Positions 6,076 to 11,643 of a DNA stretch of 11,643 bases are shown here, in pieces. Source of the DNA: Chloroflexota bacterium (GTDB lineage: Bacteria; Chloroflexota; Anaerolineae; Anaerolineales; Villigracilaceae); contig JACPVB010000074.1 in assembly GCA_016191985.1 (NCBI GenBank), positions 1-11,643 on the forward strand. Reading direction: 5' to 3'. Both the position numbers and the translations under genes were made by a program. The notes under the pieces are model-generated. The model did not search any database, was not told the DNA's origin, and saw nothing but the letters and a program-made list of their open reading frames with translations. Every line of letters starts with the position of its first letter. Position 1 is the stretch's first letter.

Positions 6076-6164
6076 GTAACGTCCTTCACAAGAAGGACGT
6101 TTTTATTTTAAGGTTCGCGAATCCCATTGAAGGATGTTTTATTCGAATCTCGCTCTCTTCGCCA
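6076..6164 (+). repeat. tRNA-derived repeat unit 3 (diverged)
   Basis: The most diverged unit. Its hairpin has a different stem sequence, AACGTCCTTC (6078-6087) with GAAGGACGTT (6092-6101), yet keeps 10 bp and the T-run. AGGTTCGCG is at 6111-6119, the insert at 6120-6141 is again 22 nt, and the tRNA 3' end copy (6142-6164) has three changes but keeps the T-loop TTCGAAT and the CCA. GAAG (6129-6132) can pair with CTTC (6157-6160). Confidence 0.8.
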
Positions 6165-6241
6165 GTAGAATCCCTTAAGCGATGTCATGCTTCCCTTCGT
6201 TCAGCATCTCTTCCATTGGACAGTGGACTCGGGCTGAAAAG

Positions 6242-6273
6242 AAAAAGACCTGATCTAGCGACCAGGTCTTTTT
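6242..6273 (-). terminator. Bidirectional terminator of the Act operon
   Basis: AAAAAGACCTG (6242-6252) pairs perfectly with CAGGTCTTTTT (6263-6273), an 11-bp stem with a 10-nt loop. On the minus strand it stands 13 nt after the last stop of the operon and is followed by TTTTTCTTTT, a strong Rho-independent signal. On the plus strand the T-run is shorter but would also stop transcription from the tRNA array. Confidence 0.92.
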
Positions 6274-6286
6274 GTACTGCATCTTT

Positions 6287-6988
6287 TTATGGAGTAGGAG
6301 TTGCTGTTGCTTCCGGTAGCGGCGTTGATGTTGCTGTGACGGTCGGTTCTGGTGCGGGGAGCGGTGTGCCTGCAAAAATCAGTAGGTCTGCCTTGATGTC
6401 GGCGTGGCCGGGGACATCCGCTTTGCTGGTGGAAATGAATTCGTACAGCAGGGAGGAGTCCCAACTGCCAGCGCCAAGAATGTCTGTTCCGGTGGATTCG
6501 GCGTCGGCGCGGCGTGAACCGGCCATGATCCCGGCATAGTTGCTCAGGTCAAGCTGTGCGGACGAGACTGCCACATCCACGGAATGACAGGAAACGCAGG
6601 AGAGCGAGCCGACATACCAATAGTTGGCTTCAATGAAGAGCGGTTTCACTTCTTCAAAGGTAGATTCGCAATCTTGTCCGTTGACATCCACAAATTGGAA
6701 CGCCTCGGTTTCGGAGGAGCCAGCCGCCACCCATGCTCCTATCAAATCCGTTGCGGCGACGCGACACTGGTCGGGAACAACCGCTTCACCGCCGGCAGGG
6801 ATTTCCATAGCGGGCAGTGTGGCAGGCAGCAAGGTGGGGACGGGCGTGCGGTCGACAGCCAATTTGCCACGGTTACAGGTTAACGTAAACCCACAAGCGT
6901 TGATGTACAAGAAGCCGATCCACGCAAGCACGCCAACCACGAAAACGGTCAATGTGCCATAGATATATTTTTTTACATCGTCATTCAT
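6287..6988 (-). CDS. Membrane-anchored monohaem cytochrome c, last gene of the Act operon
   Basis: A 233-aa c-type cytochrome held in the membrane by an N-terminal helix (about residues 10-30) with its main domain outside. One haem attachment motif CVSCH is at 131-135. The stretch after it (LDLSNYAGIMAGS) is the kind of segment that supplies a distal methionine in short c-domains. Extra cysteines lie at 32, 38, 75 and 107. The C-terminus is a Pro/Thr-rich tail of TATPTP type, common in surface proteins of Chloroflexota. ATG at 6988 follows AGGGAGG with a 7-nt spacer and lies 12 nt after actE, so it is co-transcribed with the Act genes. It is not a second NrfD-like subunit and does not resemble ActF. 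It may be an electron acceptor of the complex or an additional subunit; that role is inferred from position. Confidence 0.82.
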   Translation of the reverse strand: MNDDVKKYIYGTLTVFVVGVLAWIGFLYINACGFTLTCNRGKLAVDRTPVPTLLPATLPAMEIPAGGEAVVPDQCRVAATDLIGAWVAAGSSETEAFQFVDVNGQDCESTFEEVKPLFIEANYWYVGSLSCVSCHSVDVAVSSAQLDLSNYAGIMAGSRRADAESTGTDILGAGSWDSSLLYEFISTSKADVPGHADIKADLLIFAGTPLPAPEPTVTATSTPLPEATATPTP

Positions 6989-7000
6989 TAGACTGCCTCC

Positions 7001-7579
7001 CTATTGCCCTTCTGCCGCTTTGAGCGTGCGAATGTAATTAACCAAATCCCAGCGCTCACGCACGGTCAGGTTTTCGTTCAGAGGCGGCATTTGACCGGAG
7101 AACTCGACTTCAGGGAAGAGCGTGTTGTTCGGGTTGAAGATGCCGTTGGAGATGGTGAGGAACAGACTTCCATCGGTCTTGCTCTGGACCAGTTCACTGG
7201 TGAGGTTGGCAGGCTTCTTTTTGACCAGGAAGGCAGAGATCGTCCCGGTTCCCTGCCCGCCATCGCCATGGCACATCAGGCAGTGAATTGCATATAATTC
7301 CGCGCCACGTGCAATGGAAGTTTCATCCGCAGGCACGGGGTTTAATGGAGCGCCTTCGCCGGGGATGTAGGCAGCGCCTTCCACAGGAATGGACTGGGCA
7401 GGCACGGGCAGGGGACCGGCGCCGGTTACCATGTCAACATCCTGATTTCCATAGGATGGCTGGATCTCCATGAAGACGACCCAGTCAATTTTGATCACAT
7501 CGAAGGCAAAGACCGCCAACGCGCCAACGAGCACGGCAAGCGCTGCAAATACGACAAGGAGTTGTTTAAAGAGTCTCAT
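7001..7579 (-). CDS. actE: Alternative complex III monohaem cytochrome c subunit ActE
   Basis: ActE is the monohaem cytochrome c of the Act quinol-oxidising complex and a likely exit point for electrons toward the oxidase or a soluble carrier. The 192-aa product has an N-terminal hydrophobic anchor (residues 6-26) without an obvious lipobox cysteine. The class I motif CLMCH is at 100-104, followed by GDGGQGTG. A probable distal ligand M164 sits in SGQMPPLNENLT, and a C-terminal helix RERWDLVNYIRTL closes the c fold. It starts at ATG 7579, overlapping the actD stop by 4 nt (ATGA), with GGAGG ten bases upstream inside the actD coding region. The overlap implies coupled translation of ActD and ActE. 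Both motif set and position after actD support the call; family subtype is the less certain part. Confidence 0.88.
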   Translation of the reverse strand: MRLFKQLLVVFAALAVLVGALAVFAFDVIKIDWVVFMEIQPSYGNQDVDMVTGAGPLPVPAQSIPVEGAAYIPGEGAPLNPVPADETSIARGAELYAIHCLMCHGDGGQGTGTISAFLVKKKPANLTSELVQSKTDGSLFLTISNGIFNPNNTLFPEVEFSGQMPPLNENLTVRERWDLVNYIRTLKAAEGQ

Positions 7580-8112
7580 AGGTGTTGCGCCTCCGACGGC
7601 CTTACGGATTCAGCGCCCATTTTCTTCAAAACGTCTGTAACTTTCTGTTCTTCAACATGCGAGCATTCAATGAGAACCGCAATCTTCCCATCGCTTACCT
7701 CAGGGACGTACTTCATTGGGCGATAGTTGGGGAAGAAGCTGTCCAAAAATACGCCGAGGAAGGTGGAGAGCAGCATACCCAGCATGGTCAATTCAAATAA
7801 CACAACCACAGTGGGCGGGCCTGGAACGAACGCCTGTGAACTTACCTGAATTGGGTAAGGGTACAGAAATGGGGCTACATAGGTGAGGAATACTCCCCCG
7901 CAAAATCCCAGGATGGCCCCGCCCATCGCGATGCGTGGAACGTTGGTCCATTGGCTCGGGCGTCCCAACATCGCTTCGGTGACGGGGACGCCGGAGATGA
8001 CATTCATGCAGTCGTCGTGAACACCGATCGAGCGGAGATGCTCTATCGCATCGGCAGCAGGTTCGAGGTCCGAAAAGACCGCCAACAAATCTACAATTTC
8101 AGATTCAGCCAT
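7576..8112 (-). CDS. actD: Alternative complex III membrane subunit ActD (DUF3341)
   Basis: ActD is a small integral membrane subunit of alternative complex III. This 178-aa protein begins with a soluble domain (LLAVFSDLEPAADAIEHLRSIGV). Two hydrophobic segments follow at about 60-83 (AMGGAILGFCGGVFLTYVAP) and 100-123 (TVVVLFELTMLGMLLSTFLG), with E107 inside the second. The C-terminal soluble part carries GKIAVLIECS and VTDVLKKMGAESV. This layout is that of DUF3341 proteins, whose glutamate-bearing helix pair is a known feature of ActD. The start ATG 8112 has GGAGG four bases away that reuses the actC stop region; actC ends 9 nt before. It overlaps actE by 4 nt. Confidence 0.93.
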   Translation of the reverse strand: MAESEIVDLLAVFSDLEPAADAIEHLRSIGVHDDCMNVISGVPVTEAMLGRPSQWTNVPRIAMGGAILGFCGGVFLTYVAPFLYPYPIQVSSQAFVPGPPTVVVLFELTMLGMLLSTFLGVFLDSFFPNYRPMKYVPEVSDGKIAVLIECSHVEEQKVTDVLKKMGAESVRPSEAQHL

Positions 8113-8121
8113 TTCGTCCTC

Positions 8122-9567
8122 CTATTCCAATTCGCTGACCGTAACAACGGTTTCGCGTCCAAATTTCTTAAGTTCATGCGCCATCTGGCCTTCCTGCACT
8201 TCCCAAACCGGGATGAGTGGGATCAACCTGGATGCCGCCATGTAAAGCAGAATGAAGAAGGCCAGGGTACCAATGCCCAACGGAATTTCGATGCCGGGCT
8301 GGTACAACCGCCAGGTGAACGGCATACGGTTGATACTGAGGGAAATGGGGATGATGATGTAACGCTCGAACCACATGCCGACGTTGATCAATAAACCAAC
8401 GGTGAAAACGATCCACGGTGTGGAGCGCCAGCGGGCATTCCACAACACTGCCCATGGGATCGCGATATTGAAAATGAGCATGGCAAACCACATCCAACCC
8501 ATAGGGCCGGCCTCGTGAAAGTGGAGCAATTGTTTCGTCCACTTATCGCCGCCATACCATTGCACCATGTAATCGTTGAAGAAGAAATAGGCCCACGCCA
8601 TGGAAATGATGAGCATGAGTTTACCGATGGCTTCAAAGTGTTCGGGACGGATGAAGTATTTCATATTCTTCATCGTTCCGCGCACAACTGCCAGCACCAT
8701 GACGACCGCACCCATACCGGAATGCAGAGCGCCAACCACGAAGTATGGGCCAAAGATGGTGGAATTCCAACCGGGGCGGGTTGCAGCGGCGAAGTCCCAG
8801 GACACGATGGTATGTACGGAGAACATGACCGGGATGATCGCGAATGCAAAGATGTTCATGGCATTGCGAAGATGAGTCCACTCGCCCTCGGTGCCGCGGA
8901 AGCCAAGCGCGAGAACCTTATAGAAGGTTTTGCGCCAGCCATTGGAACGGTCACGCGCCATGGCCAGGTCGGGGATGAGCGGCAGGAAGAGATACATGGT
9001 CGATGAAAGCAAATAGGTTGTGATGGCGAGCAAATCCCAGGAGAGCGGAGAATGGAGGTTGGGCCACAACATGCGTTGGTTGGCATATGGGAAGAGCCAG
9101 TAGGAAAGCCATACGCGGCCCATGTGCATGAAAATGCTGAAACCAGCCTGCACCAAACCAAAGGTGGTCATCAACTCGGCAGCGCGGGTAAATGGACGGC
9201 GGAACTCAGCCTTGAACACACGCAGGATGGCGGAGATGAATGTGCCTGCGTGGCTGATACCGATCCAAAAAACGGTGTTGACGAGGAAAATACCCCAATA
9301 GGAGGGGCGATTCACACCTGCTACACCGAGGCCTTCCGCGATCATAACGCCCCACGAATAAAACAAGCCATAAACAACAATGGCGGAAAGGACGCCGAAC
9401 ACCACCCAGAATTTCCAAGAGGTGGTGTGCATTGAATCCATCACCATTTCGTTCATTTGCCCGCGGGGAAGCGGGTCGAGCATCAAATGTTTTTCGCGGA
9501 AATGTTCCTCATTGTGACCAGAGTGGCCAGCGGGAGCATGTTCCGCATGTTTTTTCTCGTATGCCAT
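8122..9567 (-). CDS. actC: Alternative complex III quinol-binding subunit ActC (NrfD/PsrC-like)
   Basis: ActC is the polytopic NrfD-type subunit that binds menaquinol or ubiquinol and passes its electrons to the ActB iron-sulfur clusters. The 481-aa product has a His-rich soluble N-terminus (residues 1-45, KKHAEHAPAGHSGHNEEHF). About ten membrane helices follow. Recognisable stretches include SYWGIFLVNTVFWIGISHAG, FSIFMHMGRVWLSYWLFPY, NLHSPLSWDLLAITTYLLSS and WFERYIIIPISL, typical of the Act and related NrfD families and longer than the classical eight-helix NrfD. The His in MHMGR and the Asp in SPLSWD are the kind of buried polar residues linked to quinol and proton handling in ActC. ATG at 9567 is 2 nt after the iron-sulfur gene's stop; its ribosome binding site GGGAGGG encodes the last codons of that gene. 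Confidence 0.95.
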   Translation of the reverse strand: MAYEKKHAEHAPAGHSGHNEEHFREKHLMLDPLPRGQMNEMVMDSMHTTSWKFWVVFGVLSAIVVYGLFYSWGVMIAEGLGVAGVNRPSYWGIFLVNTVFWIGISHAGTFISAILRVFKAEFRRPFTRAAELMTTFGLVQAGFSIFMHMGRVWLSYWLFPYANQRMLWPNLHSPLSWDLLAITTYLLSSTMYLFLPLIPDLAMARDRSNGWRKTFYKVLALGFRGTEGEWTHLRNAMNIFAFAIIPVMFSVHTIVSWDFAAATRPGWNSTIFGPYFVVGALHSGMGAVVMVLAVVRGTMKNMKYFIRPEHFEAIGKLMLIISMAWAYFFFNDYMVQWYGGDKWTKQLLHFHEAGPMGWMWFAMLIFNIAIPWAVLWNARWRSTPWIVFTVGLLINVGMWFERYIIIPISLSINRMPFTWRLYQPGIEIPLGIGTLAFFILLYMAASRLIPLIPVWEVQEGQMAHELKKFGRETVVTVSELE

Positions 9568-9569
9568 AA

Positions 9570-10313
9570 TTACCCTCCCTTGAAGTAGGTCACACTCGGA
9601 AGTGTGCCAAGTTCTTCAAGATGTTTCACACCGTGGGCCTGTTTCGCCAGTTGGGAAACAAGGCTTTCGTGATCGTCCATGCGGCCAAAGGTGATGGCGT
9701 TCGCGGGGCAGGCTTGTGCACAGGCGGTCGTAAATTCACCATCCACCACTTCGCGGCCTTCCGATTTTGCCTTATCCTGCGCTTTGTGGATGCGCTGGAT
9801 GCAGAATGTGCATTTTTCCATCACACCGCGGCGGCGGACGGTCACATCCGGATTGAACTGGTTTGGCAAAGGTTCGGGGCGTTCATAATCGCGCCAGTTG
9901 AAGGACCGCACCTGATACGGGCAGTTGTTCGCGCAATAACGCGTACCCACACAACGGTTATACACCTGCAGGTTGAGTTGTTCAGCCTGTGAATGCACTG
10001 TTGCAAACACAGGGCAGACCGGCTCGCAAGGAGCATGACCGCATTGCTGGCAAAGCATGGGTTGGTTGGGGGTCATCTTTACTTCGGGATATTCACCCTC
10101 CCAGAAGCGCTCGATGCGGATCCAGTGCATGGTGCGGCCATAGGCTGCATCCTCTTCACCGACGAAGGTAAGATTATTTTCCATGGCGCAGGCGGCCACA
10201 CAAGCCTGGCAGCCCGTGCAAATGTCCTGGTCGATGACCATGCCCCATTTGCCGCCCTGTTCCTCGCTCAGTTTTACTTCGGAAATTTTCAAATCAGCTA
10301 ATGTCGCCATCAT
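9570..10313 (-). CDS. actB: Alternative complex III iron-sulfur subunit (separate C-terminal half of ActB)
   Basis: A 247-aa ferredoxin-like protein that corresponds to the C-terminal, iron-sulfur half of ActB. Four cysteine groups are seen: C32/35/38/42, C88/91/96/100, C121/127/131 and C168/171/198/202. That is 15 ligands, with only three cysteines in the CVGTRYCANNC group. This equals three [4Fe-4S] and one [3Fe-4S] cluster, the set known for ActB. The clusters carry electrons from quinol at ActC toward the haem subunits. In the well-studied Act complexes the molybdopterin-like and iron-sulfur parts are one polypeptide; here they are two genes. The start ATG (10313) shares a base with the upstream TAA (TAATG), and AGGAG stands five bases before it, so the two halves are probably made in equal amounts. 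No signal peptide is present; export would rely on the partner. Confidence 0.92.
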   Translation of the reverse strand: MMATLADLKISEVKLSEEQGGKWGMVIDQDICTGCQACVAACAMENNLTFVGEEDAAYGRTMHWIRIERFWEGEYPEVKMTPNQPMLCQQCGHAPCEPVCPVFATVHSQAEQLNLQVYNRCVGTRYCANNCPYQVRSFNWRDYERPEPLPNQFNPDVTVRRRGVMEKCTFCIQRIHKAQDKAKSEGREVVDGEFTTACAQACPANAITFGRMDDHESLVSQLAKQAHGVKHLEELGTLPSVTYFKGG

Positions 10314-11643
10314 TATCGCTCCTCGCCAAGGCCGATTCCATAGACGCCCATCAAACTTTCAAGGCGTGAAAGCGGCTTCTTTTTACCAGTCTTCTCAACT
10401 TTGACTTTCATACCAGCAAACGCAAGGTCACCGGCTTCATTGAAATGCTGGCCGAGCAGATCGGCAGGATTGACTCCGCGATTCTCCGCATAGCGGCCAT
10501 AAGCAGTGTGACCCTGACCAAAAGGCATCGCGATCGTATCGGGGCGGATGGCTGGGTACACATAAACGGGCACTTCCAACTCCCCGGCTTCGCTCACGAC
10601 CTTCACCACGTCATCATTTTCGATCCCAAGTTCATGGGCGGTCTCAGGATTCATCTCAACCCAGGTGTTCCACATCACCGTGGTGGTGGGGTCGGGTAAT
10701 TCCTGCAACCAGGGCTTGTTCGCGCCGGCCTCAGCCAATGTGGGTGAAACGAACGGGACAAAGAAGAACTCACCTTCCCCGGCGAATTCCGCTTCTGCAG
10801 CGGCAATAGTACGGTTGAGCACATCGCCTGCAACAGGAGCAATGCGGGCATCGGACATCTTCCAATAACCGCCATATTGCTGGAAATACGCCATAAAGGT
10901 GGGAAGATCGGGTCCGGAGATGGAGCCGTCCGCCTCGTTCATCAACGAAGCGACCCTGCTTTGCAAGAATTCAACCTCATCTTTGAAAGGCAGCGCCGTG
11001 GCAAACGCATCGCCAGCTAATTGTGCCGCAGCAATCAACACATCCGCAGTGGCGCGGGTATTGTAGAAGGGTGAAACAACGGGCTGTGCACCGGACAACA
11101 CGGGCTGGGCCGAGCCAGTGGCTACACGCTGGTAACCCCATGATTCAAGTCCATGATGATCGGGGAAGACGTAGTCCGCTTCGAGTGTAGTTTCGTCCGG
11201 GAAGGTCGCAAAGGAGATAATCTGCGATACATTTTTGCTTGCACCGCCAAAGTCAAGCGAGGCAGGCAACTCGAACAGCGGATTAACTCCGTGCACAAAC
11301 AACACCTTGATTGCGCCATCAGACATCTTCTTCACAAATTCCTGCATTTCCTGTGCGGAAGCAGGGCGGCTGTATTCGGTCTGATTTGGGGCGAGGGCGG
11401 AAAGGTACACACCACCGGGTTTGCCAAAATTATCGGAGAGGGCATTCAATGCAAGCACGGCTTCGGCAACAGCAAGTCCGTTGCTCTGACCGAGCGCCGG
11501 GCCGCCGGGGATGGCGAGTGCGCCCGTTGAACCGGCGAACAACTCTGCGAGGTGTTCAAGCGTTTCGAGCTTGATACCGGACTTCGACGCAACATCGATT
11601 GGATCCACATCGGCGAAGACGCTCGGCATGGAACCGCCGCGAA
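10313..11643 (-). CDS. actB: Alternative complex III molybdopterin-oxidoreductase-like subunit (N-terminal half of ActB, 5' partial)
   Basis: The C-terminal 443 residues of a molybdopterin-oxidoreductase-like protein, running off the right edge; the frame stays open to 11643 and the ATG at 11629 is internal. Family members bind no molybdenum cofactor in Act and act as scaffold for the iron-sulfur half. Visible signs of the fold are the central segment with VLFVHGVNPLFELP, then FATFPDETTLEADYVFPDHHGLESWG. The C-terminal beta-barrel-like domain has WVEMNPETAHELGIENDDVVKVVSEAGELEVPVYVYPAIRPDTIAMPFGQGH. That last domain is the usual molydopterin-dinucleotide-binding fold. The twin-arginine signal and any N-terminal cysteines expected of such proteins lie outside the window. 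It ends with GLGEER and a TAA that overlaps the next start. The preceding gene would be expected to be actA (multihaem cytochrome c), outside the window. Confidence 0.9.
   Translation of the reverse strand, partial: RGGSMPSVFADVDPIDVASKSGIKLETLEHLAELFAGSTGALAIPGGPALGQSNGLAVAEAVLALNALSDNFGKPGGVYLSALAPNQTEYSRPASAQEMQEFVKKMSDGAIKVLFVHGVNPLFELPASLDFGGASKNVSQIISFATFPDETTLEADYVFPDHHGLESWGYQRVATGSAQPVLSGAQPVVSPFYNTRATADVLIAAAQLAGDAFATALPFKDEVEFLQSRVASLMNEADGSISGPDLPTFMAYFQQYGGYWKMSDARIAPVAGDVLNRTIAAAEAEFAGEGEFFFVPFVSPTLAEAGANKPWLQELPDPTTTVMWNTWVEMNPETAHELGIENDDVVKVVSEAGELEVPVYVYPAIRPDTIAMPFGQGHTAYGRYAENRGVNPADLLGQHFNEAGDLAFAGMKVKVEKTGKKKPLSRLESLMGVYGIGLGEER

Larger units (their letters stand above)
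5901..6164 (+). repeat. Tandem array of three tRNA-Ser-derived units
   Basis: Three head-to-tail units of 88, 87 and 89 nt follow the tRNA: 5901-5988, 5989-6075 and 6076-6164. Each contains, in order: a hairpin with a T-run; the 9-nt block AGGTTCGCG found in the tRNA at 5867-5875; a 22-nt segment absent from the tRNA; and a copy of the tRNA's last 23 nt (T-loop, acceptor 3' strand and CCA). The 23-nt copies differ from the tRNA at none, one and three positions. Unlike the tRNA, no unit has a D arm or anticodon arm. Together with 6165-6286, where only a terminator is seen, this fills the gene-free stretch between the tRNA and the Act operon. Confidence 0.88.

Noticed and set aside
5636..6089. 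Two minus-strand reading frames (5636-5917 and 5832-6089) with GGEGGIRT / GRDSNPRT-like peptides
   Set aside because: They are antisense to the tRNA-Ser and its repeats; peptides of this type are a well-known false gene call over tRNA 3' ends. The repeated peptide only mirrors the DNA repeat.
5901..6164. CRISPR array
   Set aside because: The units are nearly contiguous tRNA-derived copies without unique spacers of constant length, and there are no cas genes in the window.
6165..6241. A fourth repeat unit
   Set aside because: Only the first few bases (GTAGAATCCCTT) resemble a unit start; no paired hairpin arm, tRNA block or 3' end copy follows.

Overview
The window looks like part of a chromosome of a facultative or aerobic member of the Chloroflexota, probably Anaerolineae. 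That placement is inferred from protein style: an alternative complex III (Act) operon, Pro/Thr-rich secreted tails, and a mid-to-high GC content with AT-rich spacers. No taxonomic marker was tested.

Layout. (1) Bases 1-1613, plus strand: the end of a System I cytochrome c maturation cluster, with ccmB (5' end outside the window), ccmC, and a 53-codon ccmD-like gene. (2) 1631-3350: a possible terminator whose loop holds a TATAAT box, then a secreted protein of about 540 aa with a lytic-transglycosylase-like C-terminal domain, closed by a clear double-hairpin terminator. (3) 3385-5777: a divergent module. An AhpD/CMD-like gene lies on the minus strand. On the plus strand are a ribbon-helix-helix (CopG-type) repressor and an MFS efflux pump joined by a 4-nt overlap. 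Two near-identical 18-bp operators bracket a good sigma-70 promoter between the two arms. (4) 5767-6164: a tRNA-Ser(GGA) with its own promoter, followed by three tandem units of about 88 nt. Each unit joins a terminator-like hairpin to a copy of the 3' end of the same tRNA. (5) 6242-11643, minus strand: a tightly packed Act (alternative complex III) operon, read as actB molybdopterin-like half (5' end outside the window), actB iron-sulfur half, actC, actD, actE and a second membrane-anchored monohaem cytochrome c, ending in a strong terminator.

How the parts work together. ActB, C, D and E belong to a quinol-oxidising, membrane-bound complex that replaces cytochrome bc1. It passes electrons through iron-sulfur clusters and c-type haems to a terminal oxidase or a soluble carrier. 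The Ccm proteins handle and export the haem that c-type cytochromes such as ActE and its neighbour need. The regulator/MFS/AhpD-like block looks like a self-contained efflux or stress module.

The most unusual items are the tandem tRNA-Ser-derived repeat array, the paired operator around the efflux promoter, the split actB with TAATG coupling, and the extra cytochrome c where a second NrfD-like subunit (ActF) might be expected.
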